A DNA stretch of 64,000 bases from an uncultured Paracoccaceae bacterium (lineage in GTDB: Bacteria > Pseudomonadota > Alphaproteobacteria > Rhodobacterales > Rhodobacteraceae). How positions within the stretch are numbered: the stretch's first letter is position 1; every line of letters starts with the position of its first letter. The stretch spans positions 109,334 to 173,333 of the forward strand of contig CANLDA010000005.1 of assembly GCA_947489325.1 (NCBI GenBank), in the 5' to 3' direction. Below, in pieces: positions 46,218 through 57,656 of this stretch. The notes beneath the pieces are model-generated. The model was not told the origin of the DNA and ran no database searches. It saw only the letters and a program-made list of their open reading frames with translations. Made by a program: the position numbers and the translations under genes.

Positions 46218-46456
46218 TTATCTTCCGAGGAAAGTTTGGCAAGCAATTCGCTGGCTTTGCGCTCGAGGAACGTGCGCGCCTTACGTTCTGCAAGGCGCAC
46301 ACGAATTTCTGTTAGATAAGCCTCTTCCAAGGATTGAGACGCTGCGCCCAAAACTGCACCAACTTCGACAAACAGACGTTCTTCGCCAGAGGCGTCCATA
46401 ACGTCCACTGTGTCAGCGGCCAATTTCGCTGCGAGGGTCTCAACCGTGGCTGACAT
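46214..46456 (-). CDS. small conserved hypothetical protein, 80 aa
   Basis: Not recognised. It is a short, mostly helical and charged protein (TEIRVRLAERKARTFLERKASELLAKL at the C-terminal half, given here in part: RVRLAERKARTFLERK), with no signal or membrane segment. It overlaps the alpha/beta hydrolase gene before it by one base (TGATG) and the HD gene after it by four (ATGA), so its reading frame is well supported by coupling. Function unknown. Confidence 0.72.
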   Translation of the reverse strand: MSATVETLAAKLAADTVDVMDASGEERLFVEVGAVLGAASQSLEEAYLTEIRVRLAERKARTFLERKASELLAKLSSEDK

Positions 46457-47109
46457 CAGCGGGTGTTTTCCGTCAGGCGGCGTTTCACATAATCGGACAC
46501 ATTGCCGATCATCGTATCCATGTGAGGCTCTTCAAAGAAGTGACCTGCACCGTCAAGTTCTTGATGGGTGACGGTGATGCCTTTTTGCTCTTGCAGCTTA
46601 CCAACCAGATTGGTGGTATCTGCTGGCGGGGCTACACGGTCGTTAGAACCGTTGATGATCAGGCCAGAGCTTGGGCAAGGTGCCAGAAAGCTGAAATCAT
46701 ACATGTTCGCCGGGGGCGACACGCTGATGAAGCCCGTGATTTCAGGACGACGCATCAAAAGCTGCATACCGATCCATGCCCCAAAACTAAAGCCGGCAAC
46801 CCAGCAATGTTTGGAGTTGTTGTTCATAGATTGCAGATAATCCAGCGCGGATGCGGCATCGGACAATTCGCCCACACCTTGGTCATATTCGCCTTGGGAT
46901 CTGCCAACACCACGGAAATTGAACCGCAACACAGTAAAGCCCATGTTGTAGAACGCGTAGTGCAGGTTATAGACGACCTTGTTGTTCATTGTGCCGCCGA
47001 ACTGAGGGTGCGGATGCAAAACGATGGCAATCGGGGCGTCACGATCTTTTTGTGGGTGATAGCGGCCTTCTAGGCGGCCTTCGGGTCCGGGAAAAATGAC
47101 CTCGGGCAT
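46456..47109 (-). CDS. alpha/beta hydrolase (dienelactone-hydrolase-like)
   Basis: A 217-residue cytoplasmic hydrolase. The oxyanion-region start is LHPHPQFGGTMNNKVV near residue 33, the nucleophile elbow is GFSFGAW (Ser near 106), and the acid and base lie in GSNDRVAPP and GAGHFFEEP. The substrate is unknown; relatives are annotated as KANL3/Tex30-like or dienelactone hydrolases. The ATG at 47109 follows GGGACACC; a longer frame exists upstream. It heads a three-gene coupled unit and is divergent from iscR, sharing the region with the palindrome at 47169. Confidence 0.85.
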   Translation of the reverse strand: MPEVIFPGPEGRLEGRYHPQKDRDAPIAIVLHPHPQFGGTMNNKVVYNLHYAFYNMGFTVLRFNFRGVGRSQGEYDQGVGELSDAASALDYLQSMNNNSKHCWVAGFSFGAWIGMQLLMRRPEITGFISVSPPANMYDFSFLAPCPSSGLIINGSNDRVAPPADTTNLVGKLQEQKGITVTHQELDGAGHFFEEPHMDTMIGNVSDYVKRRLTENTR

Positions 47110-47168
47110 AGGTGTCCCTGTCTCCTGCAAAATGGGTGTCTGGCATTCTTGACGAATTCTCTCAGACA

Positions 47169-47187
47169 CTTTAGAACGGTTCTAAAG
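47169..47187. promoter_or_regulatory. palindrome, candidate IscR/iron-responsive operator
   Basis: CTTTAGAAC-G-GTTCTAAAG is a perfect 19-base palindrome located 89 bases before the iscR start and 60 bases before the divergent alpha/beta hydrolase start. It resembles in form the iron-responsive box proposed for IscR in Rhodobacterales; the exact consensus is recalled, not checked. A separate hairpin (GCCGGGGAAATCTCCGGC at 47192-47209) follows in the likely iscR leader. Confidence 0.6.
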
Positions 47188-47275
47188 ATAAGCCGGGGAA
47201 ATCTCCGGCAGCGCTGATAGCGATCTACGCAATGTCGCGGTGAAGGTCAATCTTTTCAGGTGAAGGACGTCGATT

Positions 47276-47737
47276 ATGAAGCTGTCTACCAAAGGCCGAT
47301 ATGCCGTTGTTGCCCTTGCGGACATAGCTTTGCAGGATTCGGAGACGCTTGTAACGCTTTCAGAAATTTCTCAGCGGCAGTCGATTTCCTTGCCTTACCT
47401 GGAACAATTGTTCGTGAAACTGCGTCGTGCGGGATTGGTCGAATCTGTGCGCGGGCCGGGTGGTGGATATAAATTGGCCCATCACCCATCGGAAATGCGT
47501 GTTGTGGATATTCTGTCAGCCGTTGATGAAACCGTGTCTGCGCTGCACACTGGCGCCGGGGCGACGGGTGGGCAATCAGGGTCGCGCGCGCAATCTCTGG
47601 CCAATCGGTTGTGGGAGGGTCTGTCTGCGAATGTCTATGTGTTTTTGCACCAAACGCGCCTGTCAGACGTGGTGAAAAACGATCTTGCACCTTGTCCTGC
47701 CGTGCCGTCCATCTTTTCAGTTGTAGATGATGAGTGA
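47276..47737 (+). CDS. iscR: Rrf2-family Fe-S regulator IscR
   Basis: Transcriptional regulator of Fe-S cluster assembly genes. The 153-residue protein starts MKLSTKGRYAVVALADIAL and has the Rrf2 winged helix (SLPYLEQLFVKLRRAGLVES, then RGPGGGYKLA). The three-Cys ligand cluster of E. coli IscR is absent: residues 90-105 hold Gly and Ser instead, and the only Cys is Cys140. This matches what is described for Rhodobacter IscR, which ligates its cluster in an unusual way. It heads the suf operon and overlaps the cysteine desulfurase gene (TGATG). Confidence 0.93.
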   Translation: MKLSTKGRYAVVALADIALQDSETLVTLSEISQRQSISLPYLEQLFVKLRRAGLVESVRGPGGGYKLAHHPSEMRVVDILSAVDETVSALHTGAGATGGQSGSRAQSLANRLWEGLSANVYVFLHQTRLSDVVKNDLAPCPAVPSIFSVVDDE

Positions 47738-48777
47738 TGCGCGCCTATTTGGATTATAACGCAACGGCGCCTTTGCGGGGGGAAGCAAAAGACGCGATGA
47801 TTTCCGCGATGGATGTCGTGGGCAACCCGTCCTCTGTCCATGGCGAGGGACGCAAGGCCAAATCCGTGTTGGAACGTGCACGCGCGGATGTTGCCACTGC
47901 TTTTGGTGCGGATGGGGCGGATGTGATTTTCACTTCTGGTGCAACAGAGGCGGCGGCCTTGGCGTTGCGCGGGCGTGATTTACACGCCGGAGATATAGAA
48001 CACGACGCCGTGGCGGCATGGGTGATCTCTGATTTGCCGGTTGATATGGCCGGGCAGGTGGCTGTTTTGGAGACCTCTAAAGCCACATTGCAGGCCGCAA
48101 ATTCCGAAACAGGTATTGTGCAGCAACTTCCTCAGGGTCTCGCGGTGAGCGATATGACACAGGCCTTTGGAAAATTGCCCGTCGCGTTCAACTGGTCAGG
48201 TGCACAAATGGCGCTGATCTCGGCGCATAAACTGGGTGGCCCCAAGGGAATAGGCGCGCTTGTGGTGAAACGCGGCACCGATGTTGCGGCCCAATTGCGT
48301 GGAGGTGGACAGGAAATGGGCCGTCGTGCGGGCACTGAAAATGTGATTGCCGCCGCTGGATTTGCTGCGGCTGCCAAGGCTTCGGCCCAAGATTTGGCAA
48401 ACGGTGTGTGGGATCGGGTTGAAACCCTACGCGATTTGCTGGAAGAGACCCTTGCGAACGATGCCAAAGACACCATTTGCATAGGGCAAAGCAGCAAACG
48501 CCTGCCCAATACAACGTGCATTGCCACGCCCGGATGGAAGGGCGAAACGCAAGTCATGCAGATGGACCTTGCGGGCTATGCGGTTTCGGCCGGCTCTGCC
48601 TGTTCATCAGGCAAAGTGCGCGCCAGTCGCGTGCTAAAGGCGATGGGATATGACGATGCCACAGCAGCCGGTGCAATCCGCATCAGCCTTGGCCCCGATA
48701 CGAGCGAACAGGACATCATGGGTTTTGCCAATGCATGGCTGACTCAATGGAAAAAATTCCGCGCCCGGGCTGCATAA
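47737..48777 (+). CDS. cysteine desulfurase, IscS/NifS type
   Basis: PLP enzyme that takes sulfur from cysteine for Fe-S assembly. The 346-residue protein has the PLP-binding Lys in [10 protein letters not shown] near residue 170 and the flexible sulfur-carrier loop [11 protein letters not shown] near 287 (group I type). It is somewhat short for the family (about 380-400). The ATG overlaps the iscR stop. The operon also contains SufS, so two desulfurases are encoded together, as is usual in Rhodobacteraceae. Confidence 0.9.
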   Translation: MRAYLDYNATAPLRGEAKDAMISAMDVVGNPSSVHGEGRKAKSVLERARADVATAFGADGADVIFTSGATEAAALALRGRDLHAGDIEHDAVAAWVISDLPVDMAGQVAVLETSKATLQAANSETGIVQQLPQGLAVSDMTQAFGKLPVAFNWSGAQMALISAHKLGGPKGIGALVVKRGTDVAAQLRGGGQEMGRRAGTENVIAAAGFAAAAKASAQDLANGVWDRVETLRDLLEETLANDAKDTICIGQSSKRLPNTTCIATPGWKGETQVMQMDLAGYAVSAGSACSSGKVRASRVLKAMGYDDATAAGAIRISLGPDTSEQDIMGFANAWLTQWKKFRARAA

Positions 48778-48808
48778 GCAGTTGGCGCACACAAGTAAGG
48801 AGACGCAC

Positions 48809-50332
48809 ATGGACATTTTGGACAAGCCCGAAGTCAAAGAAGGGGTTGATCAGGAAACGGTCGATGCCGTGCGCGAGGTTGGCGGCAAGTATAAATACGG
48901 CTGGGAAACCGAGATCGAGATGGAATACGCCCCAAAAGGGCTGACCACGGACATCGTGCGTCTGATTTCTTCCAAGAATGAAGAGCCCGAATGGATGACC
49001 AACTGGCGGCTAGAGGCCTATGATCGTTGGTTGACCAAGGAAGAACCCGATTGGGCGATGGTGGATTATCCTGAAATCGATTTTCAGGATCAGTATTATT
49101 ACGCCCGTCCGAAATCTATGGAAACAAAGCCTAAGTCATTGGATGAGGTCGATCCAAAGCTTTTGGAAACCTATAAAAAGCTGGGTATTCCGCTGAAAGA
49201 ACAGATGATCCTCGCCGGTGTTGAAGGGGCAGAAGACGCCCCCGCAGAGGGTCGTAAGGTTGCAGTTGATGCGGTGTTTGACTCTGTTTCGGTGGGCACA
49301 ACATTTCAGGCCGAATTGAAAAAGGCCGGCGTGATTTTCTGTTCTATCTCCGAGGCGATCCGCGAACATCCTGAATTGGTCAAGAAATACCTTGGTACCG
49401 TGGTGCCTGTATCCGACAATTTCTACGCCACACTCAACAGTGCTGTGTTTTCGGATGGATCGTTCGTTTACATCCCGCCGGGCGTTCGTTGCCCGATGGA
49501 ATTGTCGACCTATTTCCGTATCAATGCCGAAAACACAGGTCAATTTGAGCGCACCTTGATCATTGCCGACAAGGGCAGCTATGTGAGCTACCTTGAGGGC
49601 TGTACCGCGCCGCAGCGCGACACATCGCAATTGCATGCTGCTGTGGTTGAAATCATCATCGAAGAAGACGCCGAGGTGAAATATTCCACGGTGCAGAACT
49701 GGTATCCCGGTGATGAAAACGGCAAGGGCGGGATCTACAACTTTGTAACCAAACGTGCCGATTGCCGTGGGGATCGCGCCAAGGTGATGTGGACACAGGT
49801 GGAAACCGGCTCTGCTGTGACATGGAAATACCCGTCCTGTATTCTGCGTGGTAATGAAAGTCAGGGCGAGTTTTATTCCATCGCCATCGCCAACCACCAT
49901 CAGCAGGCCGACACAGGCACCAAGATGATCCATTTGGGCAAAAACACCAAATCGCGGATCGTGTCCAAAGGCATTTCTGCAGGCGTGGCACAAAACACCT
50001 ATCGTGGTCTTGTGTCGATGCACCCCAAGGCGAAAAACAGCCGCAACTATACGCAATGTGACAGTCTGTTGATTGGCGATAAATGTGGGGCCCACACCGT
50101 GCCCTATATTGAGGTCAAGAATAACTCGTCCCGCGTGGAACATGAGGCCACCACATCGAAGGTGGACGATGAACAGATGTTCTATTGCCGCCAGCGTGGC
50201 ATCGGCGAAGAAGAGGCCGTCGCCCTGATCGTCAACGGTTTCGCCAAAGAAGTGCTGCAAGCCCTGCCCATGGAATTCGCGATGGAGGCACAGCAGCTTG
50301 TGGCGATTTCCCTTGAGGGGTCGGTGGGTTAA
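48809..50332 (+). CDS. sufB: Fe-S cluster assembly scaffold SufB
   Basis: Core of the SufBCD scaffold on which Fe-S clusters form. The 507-residue protein has the SufBD beta-helix core; [19 protein letters not shown] near residue 225 and [19 protein letters not shown] near 415 are the conserved blocks containing Cys involved in sulfur transfer. The ATG at 48809 follows TAAGGAG; an upstream in-frame start adds nine residues. The next gene's ATG overlaps its stop (TAATG). Confidence 0.95.
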   Translation: MDILDKPEVKEGVDQETVDAVREVGGKYKYGWETEIEMEYAPKGLTTDIVRLISSKNEEPEWMTNWRLEAYDRWLTKEEPDWAMVDYPEIDFQDQYYYARPKSMETKPKSLDEVDPKLLETYKKLGIPLKEQMILAGVEGAEDAPAEGRKVAVDAVFDSVSVGTTFQAELKKAGVIFCSISEAIREHPELVKKYLGTVVPVSDNFYATLNSAVFSDGSFVYIPPGVRCPMELSTYFRINAENTGQFERTLIIADKGSYVSYLEGCTAPQRDTSQLHAAVVEIIIEEDAEVKYSTVQNWYPGDENGKGGIYNFVTKRADCRGDRAKVMWTQVETGSAVTWKYPSCILRGNESQGEFYSIAIANHHQQADTGTKMIHLGKNTKSRIVSKGISAGVAQNTYRGLVSMHPKAKNSRNYTQCDSLLIGDKCGAHTVPYIEVKNNSSRVEHEATTSKVDDEQMFYCRQRGIGEEEAVALIVNGFAKEVLQALPMEFAMEAQQLVAISLEGSVG

Positions 50333-50559
50333 TGACTTCGGATCAGCTTCTTGAGGAACTTAAGCGTCGGTATGAAAGTGCCCAGAACGGTGAGGTCGCT
50401 TTGACTATTCACCTCTTTGGTATCGAATTTGCTAAAGAACTTGTTGGGCATCCCATTAGTGACATCGCAGAGTTTGCTACAGGCAGTCGTTCTTATGGAA
50501 CCGAAATTCGTAAAGGCATCCGACTAGCTGAGTATGTAGATTTGAAAGCTAAACCATGA
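50332..50559 (+). CDS. small hypothetical protein inside the suf operon, 75 aa
   Basis: Not firmly recognised. The 75 residues look all-helical; the C-terminal [18 protein letters not shown] resembles a short HTH-like domain found scattered in bacteria, so DNA binding is possible but uncertain. Base composition is visibly lower in G+C than the flanking suf genes. It overlaps sufB by one base (TAATG) and the YbjQ-family gene by four (ATGA), so it is embedded in the operon. Most suf operons lack it. Confidence 0.7.
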   Translation: MTSDQLLEELKRRYESAQNGEVALTIHLFGIEFAKELVGHPISDIAEFATGSRSYGTEIRKGIRLAEYVDLKAKP

Positions 50560-50870
50560 TCATCACAACAACAAACTCCATCGAAGGCCGCCAGATTGCT
50601 GATTACAAAGGCATCGTTGTTGGCGAAGCGATCATGGGTGCGAATGTGGTGCGGGATGTGTTTGCGAGCATTACAGATATCGTGGGCGGGCGCTCTGGCG
50701 CCTACGAAAGCAAATTGCAGGACGCGCGCGACACAGCGCTGCGCGAACTCGAAGAACGCGCCCTTACGAAGGGTGCAGACGCCGTTGTGGGTGTCGATCT
50801 GGATTACGAAGTTGTGGGGAACTCGATGCTAATGGTTTCGGCCAGCGGCACCGCCGTCACACTGAAATAG
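50556..50870 (+). CDS. YbjQ family (putative heavy-metal-binding) protein
   Basis: A 104-residue YbjQ/UPF0145 protein, which forms a pentameric beta-barrel-like ring and is annotated as heavy-metal binding without proven function. [19 protein letters not shown] near residues 20-40 and [16 protein letters not shown] near 78-93 are the family blocks. It lies between the small 75-residue gene and sufC. Metal binding could fit a role near Fe-S assembly, but that is inference. Confidence 0.85.
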   Translation: MIITTTNSIEGRQIADYKGIVVGEAIMGANVVRDVFASITDIVGGRSGAYESKLQDARDTALRELEERALTKGADAVVGVDLDYEVVGNSMLMVSASGTAVTLK

Positions 50871-50915
50871 AATGACTGAACCTGAGAGGTTCAAGGATAC
50901 GCGAAGGAAGATAAG

Positions 50916-51671
50916 ATGTTGGAAATCAAAGACCTGAAGGTCAAACTTGAAGACGAAGACAAGCAAATCCTGAAAGGTGTGAACCTGACGGTTGAGGCCG
51001 GTAAGGTCCATGCGATTATGGGCCCGAACGGGTCTGGTAAATCCACGCTGTCCTATGTGCTGTCCGGGCGTGACGGCTATGAGGTGACAGATGGCTCTGC
51101 TACGCTTGAGGGCGAAGATTTGCTGGATATGGACCCGGAAGAGCGCGCCGCCCTTGGTATGTTCTTGGCGTTTCAATACCCCGTGGAAATTCCCGGTGTT
51201 GGCAACATGACTTTTTTGCGTACTGCGGTAAACGCACAGCGTAAGGCGCGTGGCGAAGACGAAATGTCTGCGTCTGATTTTCTGAAAGAAATTCGCGCCA
51301 AGGCCAAGACGTTGAAAATTGACGCGGATATGTTGAAACGTCCTGTCAACGTGGGCTTTTCTGGTGGTGAGAAAAAGCGCAACGAAATCCTGCAAATGGC
51401 GATGCTGGAGCCCAAGATGTGCATCTTGGACGAAACAGATTCCGGCTTGGACGTCGATGCGATGAAGCTCGTGGCCGAAGGCGTGAATGCGCTGCGCAGC
51501 GAAGGGCGGGGGTTCCTTGTCATCACCCACTATCAGCGCCTGTTGGATCACATCAAACCCGACGTTGTGCACATCATGGCCAATGGTCGCATCGTGAAAA
51601 CCGGCGGCCCCGAGCTGGCGCTTGAAGTTGAAAACAACGGATACGCCGACATTTTGGCGGAGGTCGCGTAA
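50916..51671 (+). CDS. sufC: Fe-S assembly ATPase SufC
   Basis: ABC-type ATPase of the SufBCD complex. The 251-residue protein has Walker A GPNGSGKST near residue 35, the signature FSGGEKKRNEIL near 150, Walker B MCILDETDSGLDVDA, and the SufC-typical YQRLLDHIKPD. AAGGAAG precedes the ATG. It overlaps sufD by one base (TAATG). Confidence 0.96.
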   Translation: MLEIKDLKVKLEDEDKQILKGVNLTVEAGKVHAIMGPNGSGKSTLSYVLSGRDGYEVTDGSATLEGEDLLDMDPEERAALGMFLAFQYPVEIPGVGNMTFLRTAVNAQRKARGEDEMSASDFLKEIRAKAKTLKIDADMLKRPVNVGFSGGEKKRNEILQMAMLEPKMCILDETDSGLDVDAMKLVAEGVNALRSEGRGFLVITHYQRLLDHIKPDVVHIMANGRIVKTGGPELALEVENNGYADILAEVA

Positions 51672-52957
51672 TGGCGGTTGCTCAAACCAAACAATCTGCC
51701 ACTGAGGCGCGTCTTGCCTCTTTGGTCGCACATGAGGGCGGCGGCTGGATCAGCTCTGGGCGTCAGGCAGCACTTGAACGCGTGCGCATGATGGGCCTGC
51801 CGGATCGTCGTGATGAATACTGGAAATATACCCGCCCAGACACATTGGTTCAGGCAGAGGCGCCCAAGGCCGCCCTGTTTGAAACCACAGACCCTAGGGT
51901 TTTTGATGGCATTGATCGGCTGAAAATCGTCTTTACGGATGGTGTGTTTGATGCGGATGCATCGGATGATCTGTCTCTCGAAGGGCTGAACATCGAACGC
52001 CTTGCAGATATTGCAGGCAAAGACATTCATTGGGCCAAAGACCTTTATGGTGTGCTGGAAACCAACGGGCAAACCCCTGTTGAACGCCCGCTTGCAGCAC
52101 TGAACACAGCTTTTGCCACAGATGGTGTAGTGATCCATGTCACAGGCCAAGTCAGTAAACCCGTAAGCCTGATTTACAACCACAGATCAGAAGTTTCTGA
52201 TGCGATGCTACATCACCTCGTCAAGGTTGATGCCGGAGCAAAAGTCACGATTTTGGAAAACGGGCCAGCGGCCGCACGGTTTAACAAAGTGATGGAAGTT
52301 GAGATCGCCGATGGCGCCGAATTCCACCATGTGCGTGCGCAAGGGCGCGATCACGAACGTCGCGCTATCACCCATATCTTTACGCGTTTGGGCGTTGAAA
52401 GCGTATTCAAAAGCTTTACCCTCACCGCCAACGGCATGATGACGCGCAATGAATGTGTGATCGAGTTGACTGGCGATGACGCCGTGGCACATGTTGCAGG
52501 TGCTGCTGTTGGGGATGGCGATTTTCATCACGATGACACAGTGTTCATCACCCATGATGCTGTGAATTGCGAAAGCCGTCAGGTTTTCAAAAAAGTGCTG
52601 CGCAATGGGGCGACTGGCGTGTTTCAGGGAAAAATTCTTGTCAAACCTGATGCGCAGAAAACCGATGGATATCAGATCAGCCAATCGCTTTTGTTGGATG
52701 AGGATAGCCAGTTTTTGGCAAAGCCAGAGCTGGAAATCTATGCCGATGATGTGGCCTGCTCGCATGGCTCGACTTCTGGTGCGATCGACGAAGAGGCCTT
52801 GTTCTATCTGCGTGCGCGTGGCGTGCCCAAAAACATTGCAACCGATCTGTTGACACTGGCGTTCCTGGCCGAAGCCGTGTTGGAAATCGAAGACGAGGCA
52901 TTGGCCGAAGAAATCAGCAGCCGTCTTGAAGGTTGGCTGGTACGGCACAACGGCTGA
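51671..52957 (+). CDS. sufD: Fe-S cluster assembly protein SufD
   Basis: SufB paralogue that pairs with SufC in the scaffold and is needed for iron entry. The 428-residue protein has the SufBD core in its C-terminal half; SQSLLLDEDSQFLAKPELEIYADDV near residue 335 (given in part: SRSK-type motif region) and ACSHGSTSGAIDEEALFYLRARG near 360 are the conserved blocks, including the His that matters in E. coli SufD. It overlaps the next gene by one base (TGATG). Confidence 0.94.
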   Translation: MAVAQTKQSATEARLASLVAHEGGGWISSGRQAALERVRMMGLPDRRDEYWKYTRPDTLVQAEAPKAALFETTDPRVFDGIDRLKIVFTDGVFDADASDDLSLEGLNIERLADIAGKDIHWAKDLYGVLETNGQTPVERPLAALNTAFATDGVVIHVTGQVSKPVSLIYNHRSEVSDAMLHHLVKVDAGAKVTILENGPAAARFNKVMEVEIADGAEFHHVRAQGRDHERRAITHIFTRLGVESVFKSFTLTANGMMTRNECVIELTGDDAVAHVAGAAVGDGDFHHDDTVFITHDAVNCESRQVFKKVLRNGATGVFQGKILVKPDAQKTDGYQISQSLLLDEDSQFLAKPELEIYADDVACSHGSTSGAIDEEALFYLRARGVPKNIATDLLTLAFLAEAVLEIEDEALAEEISSRLEGWLVRHNG

Positions 52958-53451
52958 TGTCGATCACAAGTGATATGGTGGCCACCTATCGCGGGCCGCG
53001 CAAGGTGATTGCGCGGCTTTTGGCGATGGGGGTGCGCGAGGACCGCGCATTGGTTATTCTGATGGCGGGCTGCGTTGTTGTGTTCATCGCGCAGTGGCCG
53101 CGCCTTGCGCGAGAGGCGCATGTCACAGGCCAAGAGCTGAACCCTCTGTTGGGTGGGGCACTGTTGGGATGGATTTTTATCGCACCTTTGGCGTTTTATC
53201 TGATCGCCTTTATCAGCCACATAGTTTTGCGTCTGTTTGGCCGTAAAATCTCTGGGTATGCAGCACGGATTGCGCTGTTTTGGTCGTTTTTTGCGGCCAC
53301 ACCACTGATCCTGTTGCATGGTTTGATTGCTGGCTTTATCGGCGCAGGCGTTGGGTTAAACGTGATCGGTGCCATCTGGTTTGGCTTATTTTTGTGGTTC
53401 TGGACGTCCGGACTTGTTCAGGCAGCCAAGGGAGGTGAGAGGGACGCATGA
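52957..53451 (+). CDS. YIP1-family membrane protein, first copy
   Basis: A 164-residue integral membrane protein of the bacterial YIP1 group with about four hydrophobic segments (roughly 38-55, 70-90, 105-125 and 135-155). It starts at the ATG that overlaps the sufD stop and overlaps the second YIP1 gene by four bases (ATGA). Its place between sufD and sufS is conserved in Rhodobacteraceae as I recall, but no function is known. No catalytic residues or cofactor motifs are visible. Confidence 0.8.
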   Translation: MSITSDMVATYRGPRKVIARLLAMGVREDRALVILMAGCVVVFIAQWPRLAREAHVTGQELNPLLGGALLGWIFIAPLAFYLIAFISHIVLRLFGRKISGYAARIALFWSFFAATPLILLHGLIAGFIGAGVGLNVIGAIWFGLFLWFWTSGLVQAAKGGERDA

Positions 53452-54029
53452 TCGCAGTTTTGCAAAACCTGTTTATCAGAACGCTTAAGGCGCCGAATGA
53501 AGCCGCCGGGATACTGATTGGCCTGAATCTTGGGCGTGAAACCCTGTGGATGGCCTTGGCGTTGACCTGTGTCGTGAACGCGTTGTTGGTATCGCTCATG
53601 GGCTTGATCTATCCTGTGCCGCCGGAACATGCGCTTCCGCTGATGAACACGCCGGGTACGACGCTGGTGGCGTTTTCGGTGATATCGGTCATGACTGTGG
53701 TAATCCTGCATTGGATTGGCCAGAAAATGGGCGGGCAGGCTGCGTTCAATGACATCCTTGTGTTGATTGCATGGATTCAAGCGATGCGTGCGGTGTTGCA
53801 AGCTGTGATCATTCCGATGATCGCCATTATGCCGTTCCTGAGCGCGTTGCTGAGTTTCGCCGTCGGGATTTACGGGTTGTGGATATTGGCGAACTTCCTG
53901 AAGGTCGGGCATCGCTTTGATAAGCTGAGTACGGCCTTTGCATTGATGGGGTTGTCCTTTATGGCGGGGATATTGGGCATGGTCATGATTGCCCTGATCT
54001 TCGGAACACTATTTGGGGGATTGACCTGA
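53448..54029 (+). CDS. YIP1-family membrane protein, second copy
   Basis: A 193-residue membrane protein with about five hydrophobic segments. It shares the overall YIP1 layout with the gene before it but little direct sequence; the N-terminal FIRTLKAPNEAAGILIGLN is characteristic of the bacterial family. It is coupled on both sides: a 4-base overlap before and a direct abutment to sufS (stop ends at 54029, start at 54030). A membrane function tied to Fe-S assembly is suggested only by position. Confidence 0.82.
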   Translation: MIAVLQNLFIRTLKAPNEAAGILIGLNLGRETLWMALALTCVVNALLVSLMGLIYPVPPEHALPLMNTPGTTLVAFSVISVMTVVILHWIGQKMGGQAAFNDILVLIAWIQAMRAVLQAVIIPMIAIMPFLSALLSFAVGIYGLWILANFLKVGHRFDKLSTAFALMGLSFMAGILGMVMIALIFGTLFGGLT

Positions 54030-55138
54030 ATGTATGATGTGACTGAAATTCGCCGCGACTTCCCCATTTTGTCGCGTGAAGTAAACGGCAAACCTTTGGT
54101 TTATCTCGACAATGGTGCATCTGCGCAAAAACCACAGGTGGTGATTGACGCGGTGACACGCGGCTATGCCGAGGAATACGCAAATGTGCATCGCGGGCTG
54201 CATTACCTGTCCAACCTTGCAACCGATAAATACGAGGCTGTGCGCGGTACTGTCGCCCAGTTTTTGGGGGCAGCCAGCGAAGACGAGATTGTTCTGAATT
54301 CGGGCACCACCGAGGGCATCAATATGGTGGCCTATGGTTGGGCCATGCCACGTATGCAGGCAGGCGATGAAATTATCCTGAGTGTGATGGAACACCATGC
54401 CAACATTGTGCCCTGGCATTTCTTGCGCGAGCGTCAGGGAGTAGTGCTGAAATGGGTGGATGTGGACGCGGCAGGCAATCTTGATCCCCAAGCGGTGATT
54501 GATGCGATTACGCCGAAAACGAAACTGATTGCCGTGACACAGTGTTCTAACGTTCTGGGCACTATGGTGGATGTGAAAACCATCACGACAGAGGCGCACG
54601 CCCGTGGCGTGCCTGTGTTGGTGGATGGCTCACAAGGGTCTGTACATGCGCCGGTGGACGTGACTGACATCGGGTGTGATTTCTATGCGATCACCGGGCA
54701 TAAGCTCTATGGTCCGTCGGGATCCGGTGCGATCTATTGCAAGACAGAACGTATGGCCGAAATGCGCCCCTTTATTGGGGGCGGTGATATGATCAAAGAG
54801 GTCTCAAAAGACGCGGTGATCTATAACGATCCACCGATGAAATTTGAGGCAGGTACGCCTGGTATTGTACAAACCATCGGTTTTGGGGCTGCGCTTGACT
54901 ACATGATGGAGCTGGGCATGGAAAATATCGCGGCCCATGAGGCGGCGTTGCGGGACTATGCACAGTCAAAATTTGCCGGTCTGAATTGGTTGCACATTCA
55001 AGGACAGGCGCCTGATAAAGCCGCCATTTTCAGCATGACACTGGACGGCGCAGCGCATGCCCATGACATTTCCACTATTTTGGACAAAAAGGGCATCGCA
55101 GTCAGGGCGGGGCACCACTGTGCCGGGCCATTGATGGA

Positions 55139-56892
<1,754 letters not shown>

Positions 56893-56905
<13 letters not shown>

Positions 56906-57192
56906 TGGTCCTCCTCCGCACGGGTCTGTGCCAATTCATTGTTAAACAAGGATACCAGATCGGTGGAATCGTCTGCCAACGCTTCCTGATCTTCTCCACA
57001 GATTTGCGTGGTGGGTTTCAGATCATAGCCGAGATCGACAAACATCACGACGATGGACCAAAGGGTTTCGATCAGTTCTTTCTGGTCATCCAGCGGCATA
57101 TCGCTGTCTTCCAGCATGGCGGCGTAAACCTCCCAGTCAACGGAGAGGCTGGGGCGTGTGGGCGTATTATTTTTATCAGGTGGACAGGTCAT
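56893..57192 (-). CDS. small hypothetical protein coupled to the recombinase
   Basis: Not recognised. The 99-residue protein is acidic (many Asp and Glu, for example MLEDSDMPLDDQKELIETL) and probably helical and cytoplasmic. The ATG at 57192 is chosen because AAGGAG lies eight bases upstream, giving MTCPPDKNNTP; the frame is open further. Its 3' end overlaps the recombinase start by 13 bases, so the two are probably expressed together. A recombination directionality or accessory factor is possible but unproven. Confidence 0.6.
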
Positions 57193-57656
57193 GCACGCGC
57201 TCCTTTCTTCAAATAGGTTTTTGGAAAATGTGTGTCTCACGTCGCCAATTGTTCGGGGCGCACGTGTAGAACAAATATGAAATATTGGAACACATTCTCC
57301 AGCGATCACGCAAGGAATATATTCCTGTTATCCCATACGCTTACCCAATGTCTAACATTTTGAGGCTATGCCTATCTCGGGTGTTCAGAGGGGGAATACG
57401 AGTGTATGTAAAGCCATGTCATTTGATCCAAAGAATACTGCCGCACGGGTGATGAGTAGCCCGCAAAGCTGTGCATCCAGTTCGCGCATTTTAGCGGTGC
57501 GGTTGGCCTCTATCACATCGTTGGGCAAGGCGATGGCTGATCTTAACCCGCGAAAGACGTCAGAACTGCTGATGGATGACACCGTGGGCCATCCCGTCGC
57601 GCGAGGACAAGATTATGTACGCAACATGCGTCGAGGTGAGATCGCCGCTACCTAGA
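57193..57656. other. gene-poor stretch between the recombinase unit and the nitrilase pseudogene
   Basis: About 460 bases. The A/T-rich first part (57220-57360) probably holds the promoter of the recombinase unit and perhaps an element boundary. A 65-codon minus-strand frame at 57385-57582 contains ANRTAKMRELDAQLCGLLIT, faintly like the start of a creatinase/aminopeptidase-P N-domain, but it is short and truncated; it may be another decayed gene. Nothing else is recognised. Confidence 0.35.

Noticed and set aside
57385..57582. 65-codon minus-strand frame with a creatinase-like stretch
   Set aside because: Too short and too weak a resemblance to call a gene or pseudogene; noted in the gap entry only.
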